Assembly: GCA_910580225.1 (NCBI GenBank)
Contig: CAJTXE010000031.1
Location: forward strand, 19,876 to 51,445
Direction of reading: 5' to 3'
From: an uncultured Acetatifactor sp.
Lineage (GTDB): Bacteria > Bacillota > Clostridia > Lachnospirales > Lachnospiraceae
Length of the DNA stretch: 31,570 nucleotides
A program made the translations under genes and the position numbers. The notes beneath the pieces were generated by a model, which was given only the letters and a program-made list of their open reading frames with translations, made no database searches and was not told the origin of the DNA. Positions 8,623-16,953 of the stretch are shown in pieces. Position 1 is the first letter of the stretch. Each line of letters opens with the position of its first letter.

Positions 8623-10313
8623 TCCGCCTTCCTCCCGTCTTCCCGAAAATCTTTCCGCCGAAGTCCAATAGGATAATGATTTTTCATGATCCCTCCGGCA
8701 AGTTTTCCCCAGCCAATGCTGAAACCATCCACACAGATCAGATACCATCCCCGCTCTCCCGCTGCCGGAAACGTCTGCCCTTTCAGATAAGCCGTCACCA
8801 GCGGATCCCGGGCATCAAGATTCCACACATGCACCGCATATATGGGACAAAGTGCCATTGCCAGTCCATGGGAGGGTTCGAAGCGGTTCTTTTTCAATTC
8901 TCCGAGATGCATTCCCGGCCGCAGCACCTTCAAGCCATTGAGCAGGGGCAGCTGTTCCGGAACAAGGTAAATCTGTTCCCCAAACCGGACGGGACGTACT
9001 TCACGCCCCATCCCCAGGACCTGTCCGATCTCCTGAAAAAGATCCTGGTCCCCGGTTTCCGGCGCATGATTGCATAATCGAATATTTTCAGATGTAAATA
9101 CAGCAATTGATTCCAGTTCCATCTCGGAACAGCAAGAATTCTCCTTTCGAGCCTTTCCGGACCTCCTGGAGCTTCCCCTGTTTCCGCATGTGCTGGTCTC
9201 TGCCCGGTATTTTTCCCCGCAGCCTCTGCCCATGTTACTCTCTGCAGCCTTCGTCTCCATACGTCTTTCACTCATGCCGGGCTCTGCAGCATCCTCACGT
9301 CTTTTCTCTGTATTGCACCCCACCGCGTTCCCATCCCCGGAAACCGGAGATCCGGGCATTCCCCCGTCCTTCTGCAGCAGCACTGCAAAATGTCCCTCTC
9401 CCCGGACGCGCTGGGGCAGCAGGCGCACCGCGGCTTCCATTCCGGGCAATGCCTGTTCTGCCTCCGGCTTAACCCGGGCAAGATATGCTGCCGAACCGTC
9501 ACAACCTGCCAGACCCAGCAGCTCTTTTTCCACAGATCTTATGGAAAACGCTCCATGGCGGCGCAGAAAGCGGCTCACGCTGCCCTCATTTTCCTCCGGC
9601 GCAAAGGTGCAGGTAGAATACACCAATGTCCCTCCTGGGCGCAGCATGCACGCCGCGCTGTCCAGTATCCTATCCTGCCGTTCCGCACAAAGCGCTATAT
9701 TTTCCGGACTCCACTCCCGATAAGCTTCCTCATTTTTACGAAACATCCCCTCTCCGGAACAGGGGGCATCCACCAATATCCGGTCAAAAAATCCGCCGAA
9801 AAACCGTACCAGACGCTCTGGTGCTTCACTCATAACACATGCATTTGCAATCCCCATCCGTTCCATATTTTCAGACAATATTTTGGCCCGGGCAGGATGA
9901 ATTTCATTGCATACCAGGATTCCCTTCCCCAGGAGCTTTGCCCCGATCTGGGTACTTTTCCCACCTGGTGCTGCACACAGATCCAGAACCCGCTCCCCCG
10001 GCTTTACCCCCAACAGCTCTGCCGGCGCCATTGCGCTGGGTTCCTGAATATAGTACAGCCCCGCCTCATGATAAGGATGCTTTCCCGGCCGTTCTTCCGC
10101 CGTATAGTAGTATCCGTTCTCCGCCCAGGGCACCCTTTCCGAATCCGCAGCATCAAGACCGTACCTTTCCGCTGCACTGCAACCGTCCATCCCGATTTTC
10201 AGCGGATTCAACCGCAGCGCCTGATACCGCTCCTCCTCAAATGTCTCCAGAAAAGCTTCATATTCCTCCCCCAGCATCTTCTGCATTCTTTCCGTAAATG
10301 CTTCCGGCAGCAT
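8619..10313 (-). CDS. rsmF: RsmF/NOL1-NOP2-Sun family 16S rRNA m5C methyltransferase
   Basis: This 564-residue enzyme should methylate cytosine-5 in rRNA using S-adenosylmethionine. The SAM-binding motif LDLCAAPGGKS is at residues 110-120. The two catalytic cysteines are in DAPCSGEG (182-189) and YSTCTF (232-237). The C-terminal part (about 400-564) matches the PUA-like/ferredoxin-like tail of the RsmF (YebU) type. Between about residues 316 and 398 is an unusual low-complexity, polar, Gly/Arg/Glu/Ser-rich insertion that makes the protein about 80-100 residues longer than typical Firmicutes relatives. It is the first gene of a three-gene overlapping set. Start ATG at 10313 is preceded by GGGGGAGAAGG. 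Confidence 0.9.
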   Translation of the reverse strand: MLPEAFTERMQKMLGEEYEAFLETFEEERYQALRLNPLKIGMDGCSAAERYGLDAADSERVPWAENGYYYTAEERPGKHPYHEAGLYYIQEPSAMAPAELLGVKPGERVLDLCAAPGGKSTQIGAKLLGKGILVCNEIHPARAKILSENMERMGIANACVMSEAPERLVRFFGGFFDRILVDAPCSGEGMFRKNEEAYREWSPENIALCAERQDRILDSAACMLRPGGTLVYSTCTFAPEENEGSVSRFLRRHGAFSIRSVEKELLGLAGCDGSAAYLARVKPEAEQALPGMEAAVRLLPQRVRGEGHFAVLLQKDGGMPGSPVSGDGNAVGCNTEKRREDAAEPGMSERRMETKAAESNMGRGCGEKYRAETSTCGNRGSSRRSGKARKENSCCSEMELESIAVFTSENIRLCNHAPETGDQDLFQEIGQVLGMGREVRPVRFGEQIYLVPEQLPLLNGLKVLRPGMHLGELKKNRFEPSHGLAMALCPIYAVHVWNLDARDPLVTAYLKGQTFPAAGERGWYLICVDGFSIGWGKLAGGIMKNHYPIGLRRKDFREDGRKAE

Positions 10314-10366
10314 ACCTTCTCCCCCATGTCCGTTGTTTTGTTTTCTACCTGTTGTCAGCTACTGCC

Positions 10367-10396
10367 ATTATATAACACTTCAGTGCAAATGTTCAA
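10367..10396 (-). promoter_or_regulatory. promoter of the rsmF operon
   Basis: On the minus strand TTGAAC (10391-10396) and TATAAT (10367-10372) are separated by 18 bp, about 55 bp upstream of the rsmF start. This is a good housekeeping-type promoter in the right orientation. Confidence 0.6.
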
Positions 10397-10488
10397 GCTG
10401 ATTCCGCCTCCGTCCGGATACGGCTGACAGGATCTGATTTTCCGTGCATAACATGCAGAAAACGCTTCTGAATATCTCTTTCAGATAA

Positions 10489-10532
10489 CAAAAAGAAAAA
10501 CCAGAAAATCCGCGCTTTCCGGTTTTCTGGTT
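10489..10532 (-). terminator. rho-independent terminator of the kinase/regulator operon
   Basis: Read on the minus strand, AACCAGAAAA and its complement TTTTCTGGTT form a 10-bp stem (10499-10508 with 10523-10532) followed by a T-rich tract (10489-10498). It begins about ten bases after the response-regulator stop codon. Confidence 0.85.
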
Positions 10533-10541
10533 CTCCTCTTC

Positions 10542-11234
10542 TTATACCTTAAACCGATACCCCACACCCCAGATGGTCTCGATATACTGGGGCTTGGCCG
10601 TATCCTTTTCGATCTTCTCCCGAATCTTCTTGATGTGTACCGTGACTGTCGCAATATCACCGATGGAATCCATATCCCAGATTTCCCGAAACAATTCCTC
10701 CTTGGTATATACATGGTTGGGATTTTCCGCCAGGAAAGTCAGCAGATCAAATTCCTTGGTGGTAAATGTCCGCTCTTCGCCGTTTACATAGACACGGCGG
10801 GCCGTTTTGTCTATCCGAATTCCCCGGATCTCCACAATATCATTCTGGGGCTTCTGATTGGTTCCCACCAGCCTCTCATACCTTGCCATATGGGCCTTCA
10901 CCCGGGCCACCAGTTCACTGGGACTGAAAGGCTTCGTCATATAGTCATCAGCGCCCAGACCAAGTCCTCTGATCTTGTCGATATCATCCTTTTTCGCAGA
11001 AACCATCAATATGGGAATATTTTTCTCCTCCCTGATCTTTCTGCATACATCGAAGCCATCCATACCCGGCAGCATCAAATCCAAGATTACAAGCCCATAG
11101 TCTTCTTTCAATGCCATGACCAGTCCTTCATCTCCGGAATTACAGATATCCACCTGAAAATCACTCAGCTCCAGATAATCCTTCTCCAGATCAGCAATCG
11201 CCACCTCATCTTCAATAATCAGAATCCTGCTCAT
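10542..11234 (-). CDS. vanR: OmpR/PhoB-family response regulator, VanR-like
   Basis: This 230-residue regulator has an N-terminal receiver domain with acidic pocket IEDE, phosphoacceptor Asp in LVILDLMLPG and Lys in YMTKPFSP. Its C-terminal winged-helix DNA-binding domain ends in the usual IETIWGVGYRF. The receiver segment GLGADDYMTKPFSPSELVARVKAH reads like VanR of glycopeptide-resistance clusters. It lies downstream of the partner kinase gene, 38 bp apart, and both are divergent from vanG/vanT, so it most likely activates those genes when phosphorylated. The start at 11234 (MSRILIIEDE) fits the receiver fold; an upstream in-frame ATG at 11258 adds eight unlikely residues. The name is by context; many clostridial regulators look similar. 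Confidence 0.82.
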   Translation of the reverse strand: MSRILIIEDEVAIADLEKDYLELSDFQVDICNSGDEGLVMALKEDYGLVILDLMLPGMDGFDVCRKIREEKNIPILMVSAKKDDIDKIRGLGLGADDYMTKPFSPSELVARVKAHMARYERLVGTNQKPQNDIVEIRGIRIDKTARRVYVNGEERTFTTKEFDLLTFLAENPNHVYTKEELFREIWDMDSIGDIATVTVHIKKIREKIEKDTAKPQYIETIWGVGYRFKV

Positions 11235-11272
11235 CTTCCTTACTCCGCCTTTCTTCAATCCTTTCTCCCTTT

Positions 11273-12754
11273 TCAGAATTCCTCCTGAAGCTCAATATAC
11301 TTCCTCAATACAAAATGCATACAGGTTCCTTCACCATCCCTGCTGGTAGCCCAGATATAACCGCCGTGATCCTCTATAATCTTTTTCACAATGGACAAGC
11401 CGATCCCGCTGCCGCCCTGGGCAGAATTGCGGGAAGCATCCGTCCGGTAAAACCGTTCAAAGATTTTCGGCAGATCCTTCTGGACAATGCCCTTACCGTT
11501 ATCCTCAATCTCAATCCGGATGGAATCTGCTTCATCCAAAATCCGGATGTCAATGATCCCATGAGGCTTATCCATATATTTCACACTGTTGCTGATAATA
11601 TTGTTGATCACCTTTTTCATCTGTTCCGGATCGGCAATGACAACAGTGTCGCTTCCTGCCAGATTGGAATAATTCAGCTGAATGTTTTTCTGCTCCAGAT
11701 CCAATCCCACTTCTTCAATGCAGTCTCCAAAATAATCAGATACGTTAATTCGATGAAAATTATACGGTATCCTATTATTATCAATACCGGAATAGTAAGT
11801 GAGCTCGTTGATCAACCGCTCCATATCATTGGCTTTATTATAAATCGTCTTGATATATTTATCTATCTTCTCGGGAGTATCCGCCACACCATCCATAATG
11901 CCTTCCACGTACCCCTTGATCGCCGTAATGGGTGTCTTCAGATCGTGGGATATATTGCTCACCAGCTCCCTGTTCTGCTTCTCGCTCTCCCGGTTCTCCT
12001 CGGCATTCTCTTTCAGACGCAGACGCATATCTTCGTAATTTCGGTACAGATCTCCGATCTCTCCCTTCACATCCGTTTGCAGCACATAGTCGAAATTTCC
12101 CTCTTTAATCCTCCGCATTGCCACATTCAGCTCGTTAACCGGATCAAACACCCCTTTATGAATCCACCTGGTCAGCATCAGACCGGTGAAAATCAGAATC
12201 AAGAAAATCGCCACAAACATATCCACCAGCAGCTTCCTGGAAATCAGGGAATTTACTTTGGTGATCACAAATGCGCTTCCCTCTCTGCCATCCGGGAACA
12301 GGAAATCCGCCTGTTTCACATATTTATCCATATCGTCAAAATAAATTCCGGATTCCGCCGATTCTTCAGGCTCACCATAGGCAGGCAGTCTGGGGAATAT
12401 GGCCTCTGCTGCTTCCCTGTTCCCGGCAAAATAGAGCTCCTTCTCTTTCCTGACCAGAATGTATGTGGTCTTCCTGACAATCTGAGCATTCAGCTGTTCC
12501 AAATATGCTCTGTCCGCCAGCCTGGAAGGATCTGTCTCAATCTGCCGTTTCAGGTTCAGAAAAACCTTGTCCGTGGCATCCACAACTTCCCGAATATTCT
12601 CCGTCATTGCCGTATAATCCAGCTCCTCAATGGGAAATCCATCCTGAATATTCATCAGATACAGCCCGATCCCACAGAATGCCAGCGCCGTCAGCACCAG
12701 CGGCAGGGCAATGATTGTCACAAAAGTAACCCTCAGCCTGGTTCTAAATCTCAT
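11273..12754 (-). CDS. vanS: membrane sensor histidine kinase, VanS-like
   Basis: This kinase of about 493 residues has TM1 (about 10-34), an extracytoplasmic sensor domain of about 140 residues, TM2 (about 176-196) and a HAMP linker. The dimerisation/phosphoacceptor helix NISHDLKTPITAIKGYVEG (His about 270) comes next, then an ATPase domain with N box NIISNSVKY, G1 EDNGKGI, F box FERFYR and G2 GSGIGLSIVK. The sensor domain is larger than in VanA-type VanS, so the signal may differ. The ATG at 12754 is preceded by a G-rich site; a GTG two codons earlier (12760) is equally possible. The kinase gene precedes the regulator gene, the reverse of classical vanRS order. It should phosphorylate the adjacent regulator. 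Confidence 0.85.
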   Translation of the reverse strand: MRFRTRLRVTFVTIIALPLVLTALAFCGIGLYLMNIQDGFPIEELDYTAMTENIREVVDATDKVFLNLKRQIETDPSRLADRAYLEQLNAQIVRKTTYILVRKEKELYFAGNREAAEAIFPRLPAYGEPEESAESGIYFDDMDKYVKQADFLFPDGREGSAFVITKVNSLISRKLLVDMFVAIFLILIFTGLMLTRWIHKGVFDPVNELNVAMRRIKEGNFDYVLQTDVKGEIGDLYRNYEDMRLRLKENAEENRESEKQNRELVSNISHDLKTPITAIKGYVEGIMDGVADTPEKIDKYIKTIYNKANDMERLINELTYYSGIDNNRIPYNFHRINVSDYFGDCIEEVGLDLEQKNIQLNYSNLAGSDTVVIADPEQMKKVINNIISNSVKYMDKPHGIIDIRILDEADSIRIEIEDNGKGIVQKDLPKIFERFYRTDASRNSAQGGSGIGLSIVKKIIEDHGGYIWATSRDGEGTCMHFVLRKYIELQEEF

Positions 12755-12774
12755 CGCCACCCCCCTTTCCTTCC

Positions 12775-12868
12775 TGGAATCAGGTCATTCAATCATGAAC
12801 ACAGTTCCGTTCATAGTTAGATGGTCATCCGACCGTTTCTTTTTCATGGAATAAGGTCATTATATCAT
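12775..12868. repeat. 22-bp imperfect direct repeat, candidate operator
   Basis: A 22-bp sequence of the form TGGAATNAGGTCATT-N2-ATCAT occurs at 12775-12796 and 12847-12868 with 19 of 22 positions alike, 72 bp apart. A third GGTCAT at 12823 is part of GGTCatccGACC. An inverted pair ATGAAC/GTTCAT (12795-12800, 12809-12814) lies between them. The second copy covers the -10 of the kinase promoter. This arrangement suggests binding sites for the response regulator. Nothing else in the 300-bp divergent intergenic region looks coding. Confidence 0.5.
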
Positions 12869-12889
12869 ATCCTCTCCTTAAATGTGTAA
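12859..12889 (-). promoter_or_regulatory. putative promoter of the vanS-vanR operon
   Basis: Minus-strand TTTACA (12884-12889) and TATAAT (12859-12864) are 19 bp apart, about 105 bp upstream of the kinase start. The -10 lies inside the 22-bp repeat described at 12847-12868, so a bound regulator would directly affect it. Confidence 0.45.
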
Positions 12890-12961
12890 AATAAAGAAAA
12901 AATATCATTAAAAATCTCTAAAAATGCAGACTGTCTTAATGAAAATTTAAACATCCGGCTA

Positions 12962-12990
12962 TTTACTTTTCCGCCCGTTAGATGTAGGAT
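12962..12990 (+). promoter_or_regulatory. putative promoter of vanG
   Basis: TTTACT (12962-12967) and TAGGAT (12985-12990) are 17 bp apart, giving a leader of about 60 bases before vanG. The match is moderate, as expected for an activator-dependent promoter. Its assignment is by position only. Confidence 0.35.
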
Positions 12991-13054
12991 AAAAGGACAG
13001 GTTTTGAGAATTTGGCGAAACAAAACGGCTTGACAGAATAGAAAGGATTTTATT

Positions 13055-14107
13055 ATGAAAAAAACAAATGTTGCAGTATTTTTCGGAGGCTGCTCCCCCG
13101 AATACAGCGTATCCCTCTCCTCCGCTTCCGGTGTCATTCTGAATCTGGACAGGGAAAAGTACAACCCGGTGCTGATCGGCATTACCCGGGAAGGCTCCTG
13201 GTACCACTACGTCGGACCGGTGGAGAAACTGCTGGATGACAGCTGGTGCAATCCCTCAGACTGCACCCCTGCAGTGCTCTCTCCCAACCGCGGGGAAAAA
13301 CGGCTCCTTCTGTTAAAAAAGGGAGGCATTGATTCTATTTGCATAGACATTGCTTTTCCCGTGCTTCATGGCGGCAACGGAGAAGACGGAACCCTCCAGG
13401 GCCTGCTGGAACTGACCGGTATTCCTGTGGCCGGCTGCGGCACACTCTCTTCCGCCCTGGGAATGGACAAGGACCGGGCACACAGACTGGTAAGTCTGGA
13501 AGGCATCCGTGTGCCGAAACATCTGGTTCTGAACAAAGGAGAGGATTTGGCCCCGGCAGAAGCCTTCGCGGATACCCTGGGATATCCGATTTATGTAAAG
13601 CCGGTTAAGGCAGGTTCCTCCTATGGTATTTCCAAGATTTCCCGACGGGAATTGTTATCCGAGGCCATCGCTCTCGCCTTCGAGTATGATAACCAGGTGC
13701 TTCTGGAGGAAACCATCCCGGGATTCGAAGTTGGCTGCGCAGTGCTTGGCAACAGAGAACTTATAACCGGTGAAGTGGATGAAATCGAACTGTCAGGTGA
13801 TTTCTTTGATTTTACGGAAAAGTATACTCTGAAGACCTCCGCTATCCATGTGCCTGCCAGAATTGACGGCGCCAAAGCCGCGGAACTGAAGGAAACAGCG
13901 AAGATAATCTATAAAGCTCTGGGATGCCGCTGTTTTGCCCGGGTGGATATGTTTCTCACTCCCACAGGAGATATCGTATTCAATGAGATCAATACCATCC
14001 CCGGCTTCACCGAACACAGCCGTTATCCCGGCATGATGAAGGCTGCCGGCTATTCTTTCGGCCAGGTGCTTTCCCGAATTCTGGATCTTGCACTGGAAGA
14101 AGCATAA
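13055..14107 (+). CDS. vanG: VanG-type D-alanine--D-serine ligase
   Basis: This 350-residue ATP-grasp enzyme should join D-alanine to D-serine, replacing the usual D-Ala-D-Ala end of peptidoglycan precursors. The sequence follows VanG nearly block for block: FFGGCSPEYSVSL near the N-terminus, GITREGSWYHYVG, VLHGGNGEDGTLQGLLELTGIPVAGC and MDKDRAHRLVSLEGI. Further on are KPVKAGSSYGI, the omega-loop region DFTEKYTLKTS with the EKY motif, and the metal-binding FNEINTIPGFT. The EKYTLK loop is the feature that separates D-Ala-D-Ser ligases from VanA-type D-Ala-D-Lac ligases. An AAAGGA site precedes the ATG. vanT follows after 42 bp, supplying D-serine. No peptidase gene follows, unlike standard vanG clusters. 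Confidence 0.93.
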   Translation: MKKTNVAVFFGGCSPEYSVSLSSASGVILNLDREKYNPVLIGITREGSWYHYVGPVEKLLDDSWCNPSDCTPAVLSPNRGEKRLLLLKKGGIDSICIDIAFPVLHGGNGEDGTLQGLLELTGIPVAGCGTLSSALGMDKDRAHRLVSLEGIRVPKHLVLNKGEDLAPAEAFADTLGYPIYVKPVKAGSSYGISKISRRELLSEAIALAFEYDNQVLLEETIPGFEVGCAVLGNRELITGEVDEIELSGDFFDFTEKYTLKTSAIHVPARIDGAKAAELKETAKIIYKALGCRCFARVDMFLTPTGDIVFNEINTIPGFTEHSRYPGMMKAAGYSFGQVLSRILDLALEEA

Positions 14108-14149
14108 CGGCCCAGAGAGTTTTATTTTGACATAAACGGAGGAATACGG

Positions 14150-16807
14150 ATGCGTACCAGACGAAATTACGGCGGACTTGATATCTTCCGGATCTTTGCT
14201 GCTTTACTTGTAGTTGCAATTCATACCTCTCCCCTCGCTGTTATCAGCGAGGGGGGTGATTTTTTCCTTACCAGAATCCTTGCCCGGGTCGCCGTGCCCT
14301 TCTTTCTGATGGTGACCGGACACTTCATAGGAGCTGGTTTTCTGAACCCTTCCGTCAGATCCCTGGCCAGATTTTATAAATTTCTTCAGAAAACCATACT
14401 CCTCTATGTTTTCTGCATCCTTCTCTATCTGCCTGTGGGGATCTATGCAAACCATTACGCGGATATGACAGTAGGGTCGATTTTTCGTATGATTATATTT
14501 GACGGAACATTTTATCACCTGTGGTATTTTCCGGCCTGTATTCTGGGAATCCTGCTGATCTGCCTGCTGAGCCGCTTCCTGAGTCTGGGCGGCATGACAG
14601 TTGTATCGGCCGTCCTGTATCTCATCGGACTGTTGGGAGACAGTTATTATGGCCTGGTACAGAAGGTTCCTGCTCTGGAAACAATATATGAGGCGCTGTT
14701 CCACGTCTTCTCCTACACCCGCAACGGTCTGTTCCTTGCACCTGTTTTCCTGGTACTCGGCATGTGGATGGCAGTCCTGCCGAAAAAGAATTCTGCCGGA
14801 ACAGAGTCGCTGCCTTTCCGTCTCGGAGGCCTGGCAGTCTCTTTTGCAGTCATGACAGGGGAAGCATTCACCCTGCGGCATTTTGAACTGCAGCGGCATG
14901 ACAGTATGTATTTTGCCCTGATTCCTGTCATGTTTTTCCTCTACCAGTGCCTGTTGTATATCCGATCTGAATCCGCAAAAAGATTACGTACCGCTGCAAC
15001 CTGGATATATATCCTGCACCCGGCCGTGATCGTGGCTGTCAGAGGTATTGCCAAACCTCTGCACCTGACAGAACTGCTGGTGGATAACAATCTCATACAT
15101 TATATTGTAGTTGGCCTGCTGTCAACAGCTTCCGGCTTTTTCATGAACTTTCTGCTTTCTCTGATCGGTTCAGGCAGATGGTATCGTTCTTTCCGCCCTG
15201 CACAAAAAGCACTGTCTCATGAAGCCGGCAGGTATGATACAGAATATGAGGAGGATCCCAATATGCTGGAAACAGAATATGAAACAAATTCTGAAAATTG
15301 GACAGAAGATGAAACCCTCTGGAGTTCCGGGCAGGATAATGCCGCCGTAAACGGAACCGAAGAAGAATATCCGCCCTACGACACACAGAACGCAGATGAA
15401 CCCCAGCCGAAAGAAAATGTCTCTACGGACGGTGCGGAAGACTGTATCCTGAAGATCATGTCCGGGAAATCAGCATCCGGCAGGCAGATTACCGCCCCCG
15501 AGATACAGGATGCCGGATCAGAAACCCTGTCGGAAGATCTTCCGGAACCGAATACCTTCTTTCCACATCCCTGGCCGGAAGCCTCTGACCAAGCCAAGCC
15601 GAACGCGCGTTCCAGAGCCTGGATAGAGTTGGATGCCTCGGCTCTGCAGGAGAATGTGGAGTTCTTCCGCTCCCGCATCCCCCGAAGATGCCGCCTGATG
15701 CCCGCTGTAAAAGCCGATGCCTATGGGCATGGCATTGTGCCCATTGCCGGTCTGTTGGCCCGCATGGGAGTGGACGCTTTCAGTGTGGCCTGTATTTCAG
15801 AAGGCATTACTCTGCGAAATGCAGGAATAACCGGAAAAATCCTGATACTTGGGTATACTGCGCCGGAAGACTTCCCTCTGCTGCGTTTCTACCGCCTGAC
15901 ACAGACAGTCGTTGATTATGCCTATGCTGTGGAAATGAACCGGTTTGGAGAGAAACTCCATGTCCATATCGGCATCGACACCGGCATGCACCGTATCGGC
16001 ATAAGATGCGAAAATATAGAGGAAATTGCTTCCGTTTATCAGATGAAAAATCTGGTTGTAGACGGACTCTTCACCCATTTATGTGTCAGCGATTCGCCTC
16101 ACCCCGAGCACAGAGCCTTCACCACCAGCCAGCTGCGCGCCTTTTACCAGGTGATTGACATCCTGAAGGCAGACGGATATCCCTGCCCGGGACTGCATAT
16201 CCTTGCCAGCTACGGCATTCTGAACCTGCTGCCGGACAGTACCCGACAGGAACAACAGGGCTTACGTTCCTTGGGGAGCCGGACAGGACCGGGTCCTGAC
16301 CGGCTGGCCGGGGATTTCGTCCGTCCCGGTATTGCTCTTTATGGTGTTCTCAGCACAACAGCTGACCAGAATGTTTGGAAAAACGCCCTGAAACCTGTCC
16401 TGTCTCTGAAGGCAAGGATCACTTCCATCCGCCCGCTTTATGCGGGAGAATCCGTCAGTTACGGAATCACATATACTGCCCCGCAGGATATGCGGATTGC
16501 TGCCGTGGCCATCGGATATGCAGACGGACTGCCCAGAGAACTGTCCAACGGCAAAGGCTCAGTTTTGATCAACGGGCGCAGAGCCCCCATTATCGGACGA
16601 ATCTGCATGGACCAATGTATTGTGGATATCAGCAGAATACCCGGCGTAAAAAGCGGTGACATCGCTGTAATCATCGGGCGCTCCGGAACGGAAGAGATTA
16701 CTGCGGCACAAATCGCAGAGACCTGCGGCACAATCACTCACGAAGTTCTCACCGGCCTGGCAGGACGGCTGGGACGTATTGTCATGGATTCGGCACGGAT
16801 TGATTGA
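14150..16807 (+). CDS. vanT: VanT-like membrane-bound serine/alanine racemase with extra linker
   Basis: This 885-residue bifunctional protein has an acyltransferase-3-like membrane domain at about residues 1-350 (opening GLDIFRIFAALLVVAIHTSPL, about ten helices), thought to take up serine in VanT. A cytoplasmic PLP-dependent alanine-racemase-type domain occupies about 485-885. The PLP lysine is in AVKADAYGHG (Lys about 521). THLCVSDS, FVRPGIALYG, the catalytic-tyrosine region ESVSYGITYTA and GRICMDQCIVDIS are all intact. VanT proteins are usually near 700 residues. The excess is an acidic, Asn/Glu/Pro-rich, low-complexity linker at about 350-485. A GGAGG precedes the ATG. It probably makes D-serine for the upstream ligase; alanine racemase activity cannot be excluded. 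Confidence 0.9.
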   Translation: MRTRRNYGGLDIFRIFAALLVVAIHTSPLAVISEGGDFFLTRILARVAVPFFLMVTGHFIGAGFLNPSVRSLARFYKFLQKTILLYVFCILLYLPVGIYANHYADMTVGSIFRMIIFDGTFYHLWYFPACILGILLICLLSRFLSLGGMTVVSAVLYLIGLLGDSYYGLVQKVPALETIYEALFHVFSYTRNGLFLAPVFLVLGMWMAVLPKKNSAGTESLPFRLGGLAVSFAVMTGEAFTLRHFELQRHDSMYFALIPVMFFLYQCLLYIRSESAKRLRTAATWIYILHPAVIVAVRGIAKPLHLTELLVDNNLIHYIVVGLLSTASGFFMNFLLSLIGSGRWYRSFRPAQKALSHEAGRYDTEYEEDPNMLETEYETNSENWTEDETLWSSGQDNAAVNGTEEEYPPYDTQNADEPQPKENVSTDGAEDCILKIMSGKSASGRQITAPEIQDAGSETLSEDLPEPNTFFPHPWPEASDQAKPNARSRAWIELDASALQENVEFFRSRIPRRCRLMPAVKADAYGHGIVPIAGLLARMGVDAFSVACISEGITLRNAGITGKILILGYTAPEDFPLLRFYRLTQTVVDYAYAVEMNRFGEKLHVHIGIDTGMHRIGIRCENIEEIASVYQMKNLVVDGLFTHLCVSDSPHPEHRAFTTSQLRAFYQVIDILKADGYPCPGLHILASYGILNLLPDSTRQEQQGLRSLGSRTGPGPDRLAGDFVRPGIALYGVLSTTADQNVWKNALKPVLSLKARITSIRPLYAGESVSYGITYTAPQDMRIAAVAIGYADGLPRELSNGKGSVLINGRRAPIIGRICMDQCIVDISRIPGVKSGDIAVIIGRSGTEEITAAQIAETCGTITHEVLTGLAGRLGRIVMDSARID

Positions 16808-16870
16808 ACCCACACCGGCTGCAAAAAGTTTGTTCCTGCGAACAAAAATTAACAAAATATAAATTTCATA

Positions 16871-16915
16871 AATTTTTCTGATTTATGTTGACAAATCAGA
16901 AAAATTCTTTATAAT
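16871..16915 (+). promoter_or_regulatory. perR promoter with overlapping 14-bp palindrome
   Basis: TTGACA (16888-16893) and TATAAT (16910-16915) with a 16-bp spacer form a near-consensus promoter. A perfect inverted repeat, AATTTTTCTGATTT (16871-16884) with its complement at 16893-16906 and an 8-base centre, brackets the -35 and fills the spacer, so it looks like an operator. A weaker PerR-box-like sequence (TAATCATTATTA, about 16924-16935) lies just downstream of the -10 and could mediate autoregulation. Confidence 0.7.
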
Positions 16916-16953
16916 AAAAACAGTAATCATTATTAATTTAAAAGGAGCTCAAA

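Noticed and set aside
11315..12820. 501-codon open frame on the plus strand
   Set aside because: It is antisense to the histidine kinase, which has every expected motif; the plus-strand translation is a compositional shadow without recognisable domains.
13031..13036. TTGACA as the vanG -35 box
   Set aside because: A -10 at the right distance would fall on the start codon and no TATAAT-like sequence is there; the ribosome binding site also lies between.
16829..16846. TTTGTTC/GAACAAA hairpin after vanT as a terminator
   Set aside because: Only seven weak pairs, and an A-tract rather than a T-tract follows in the direction of vanT transcription.
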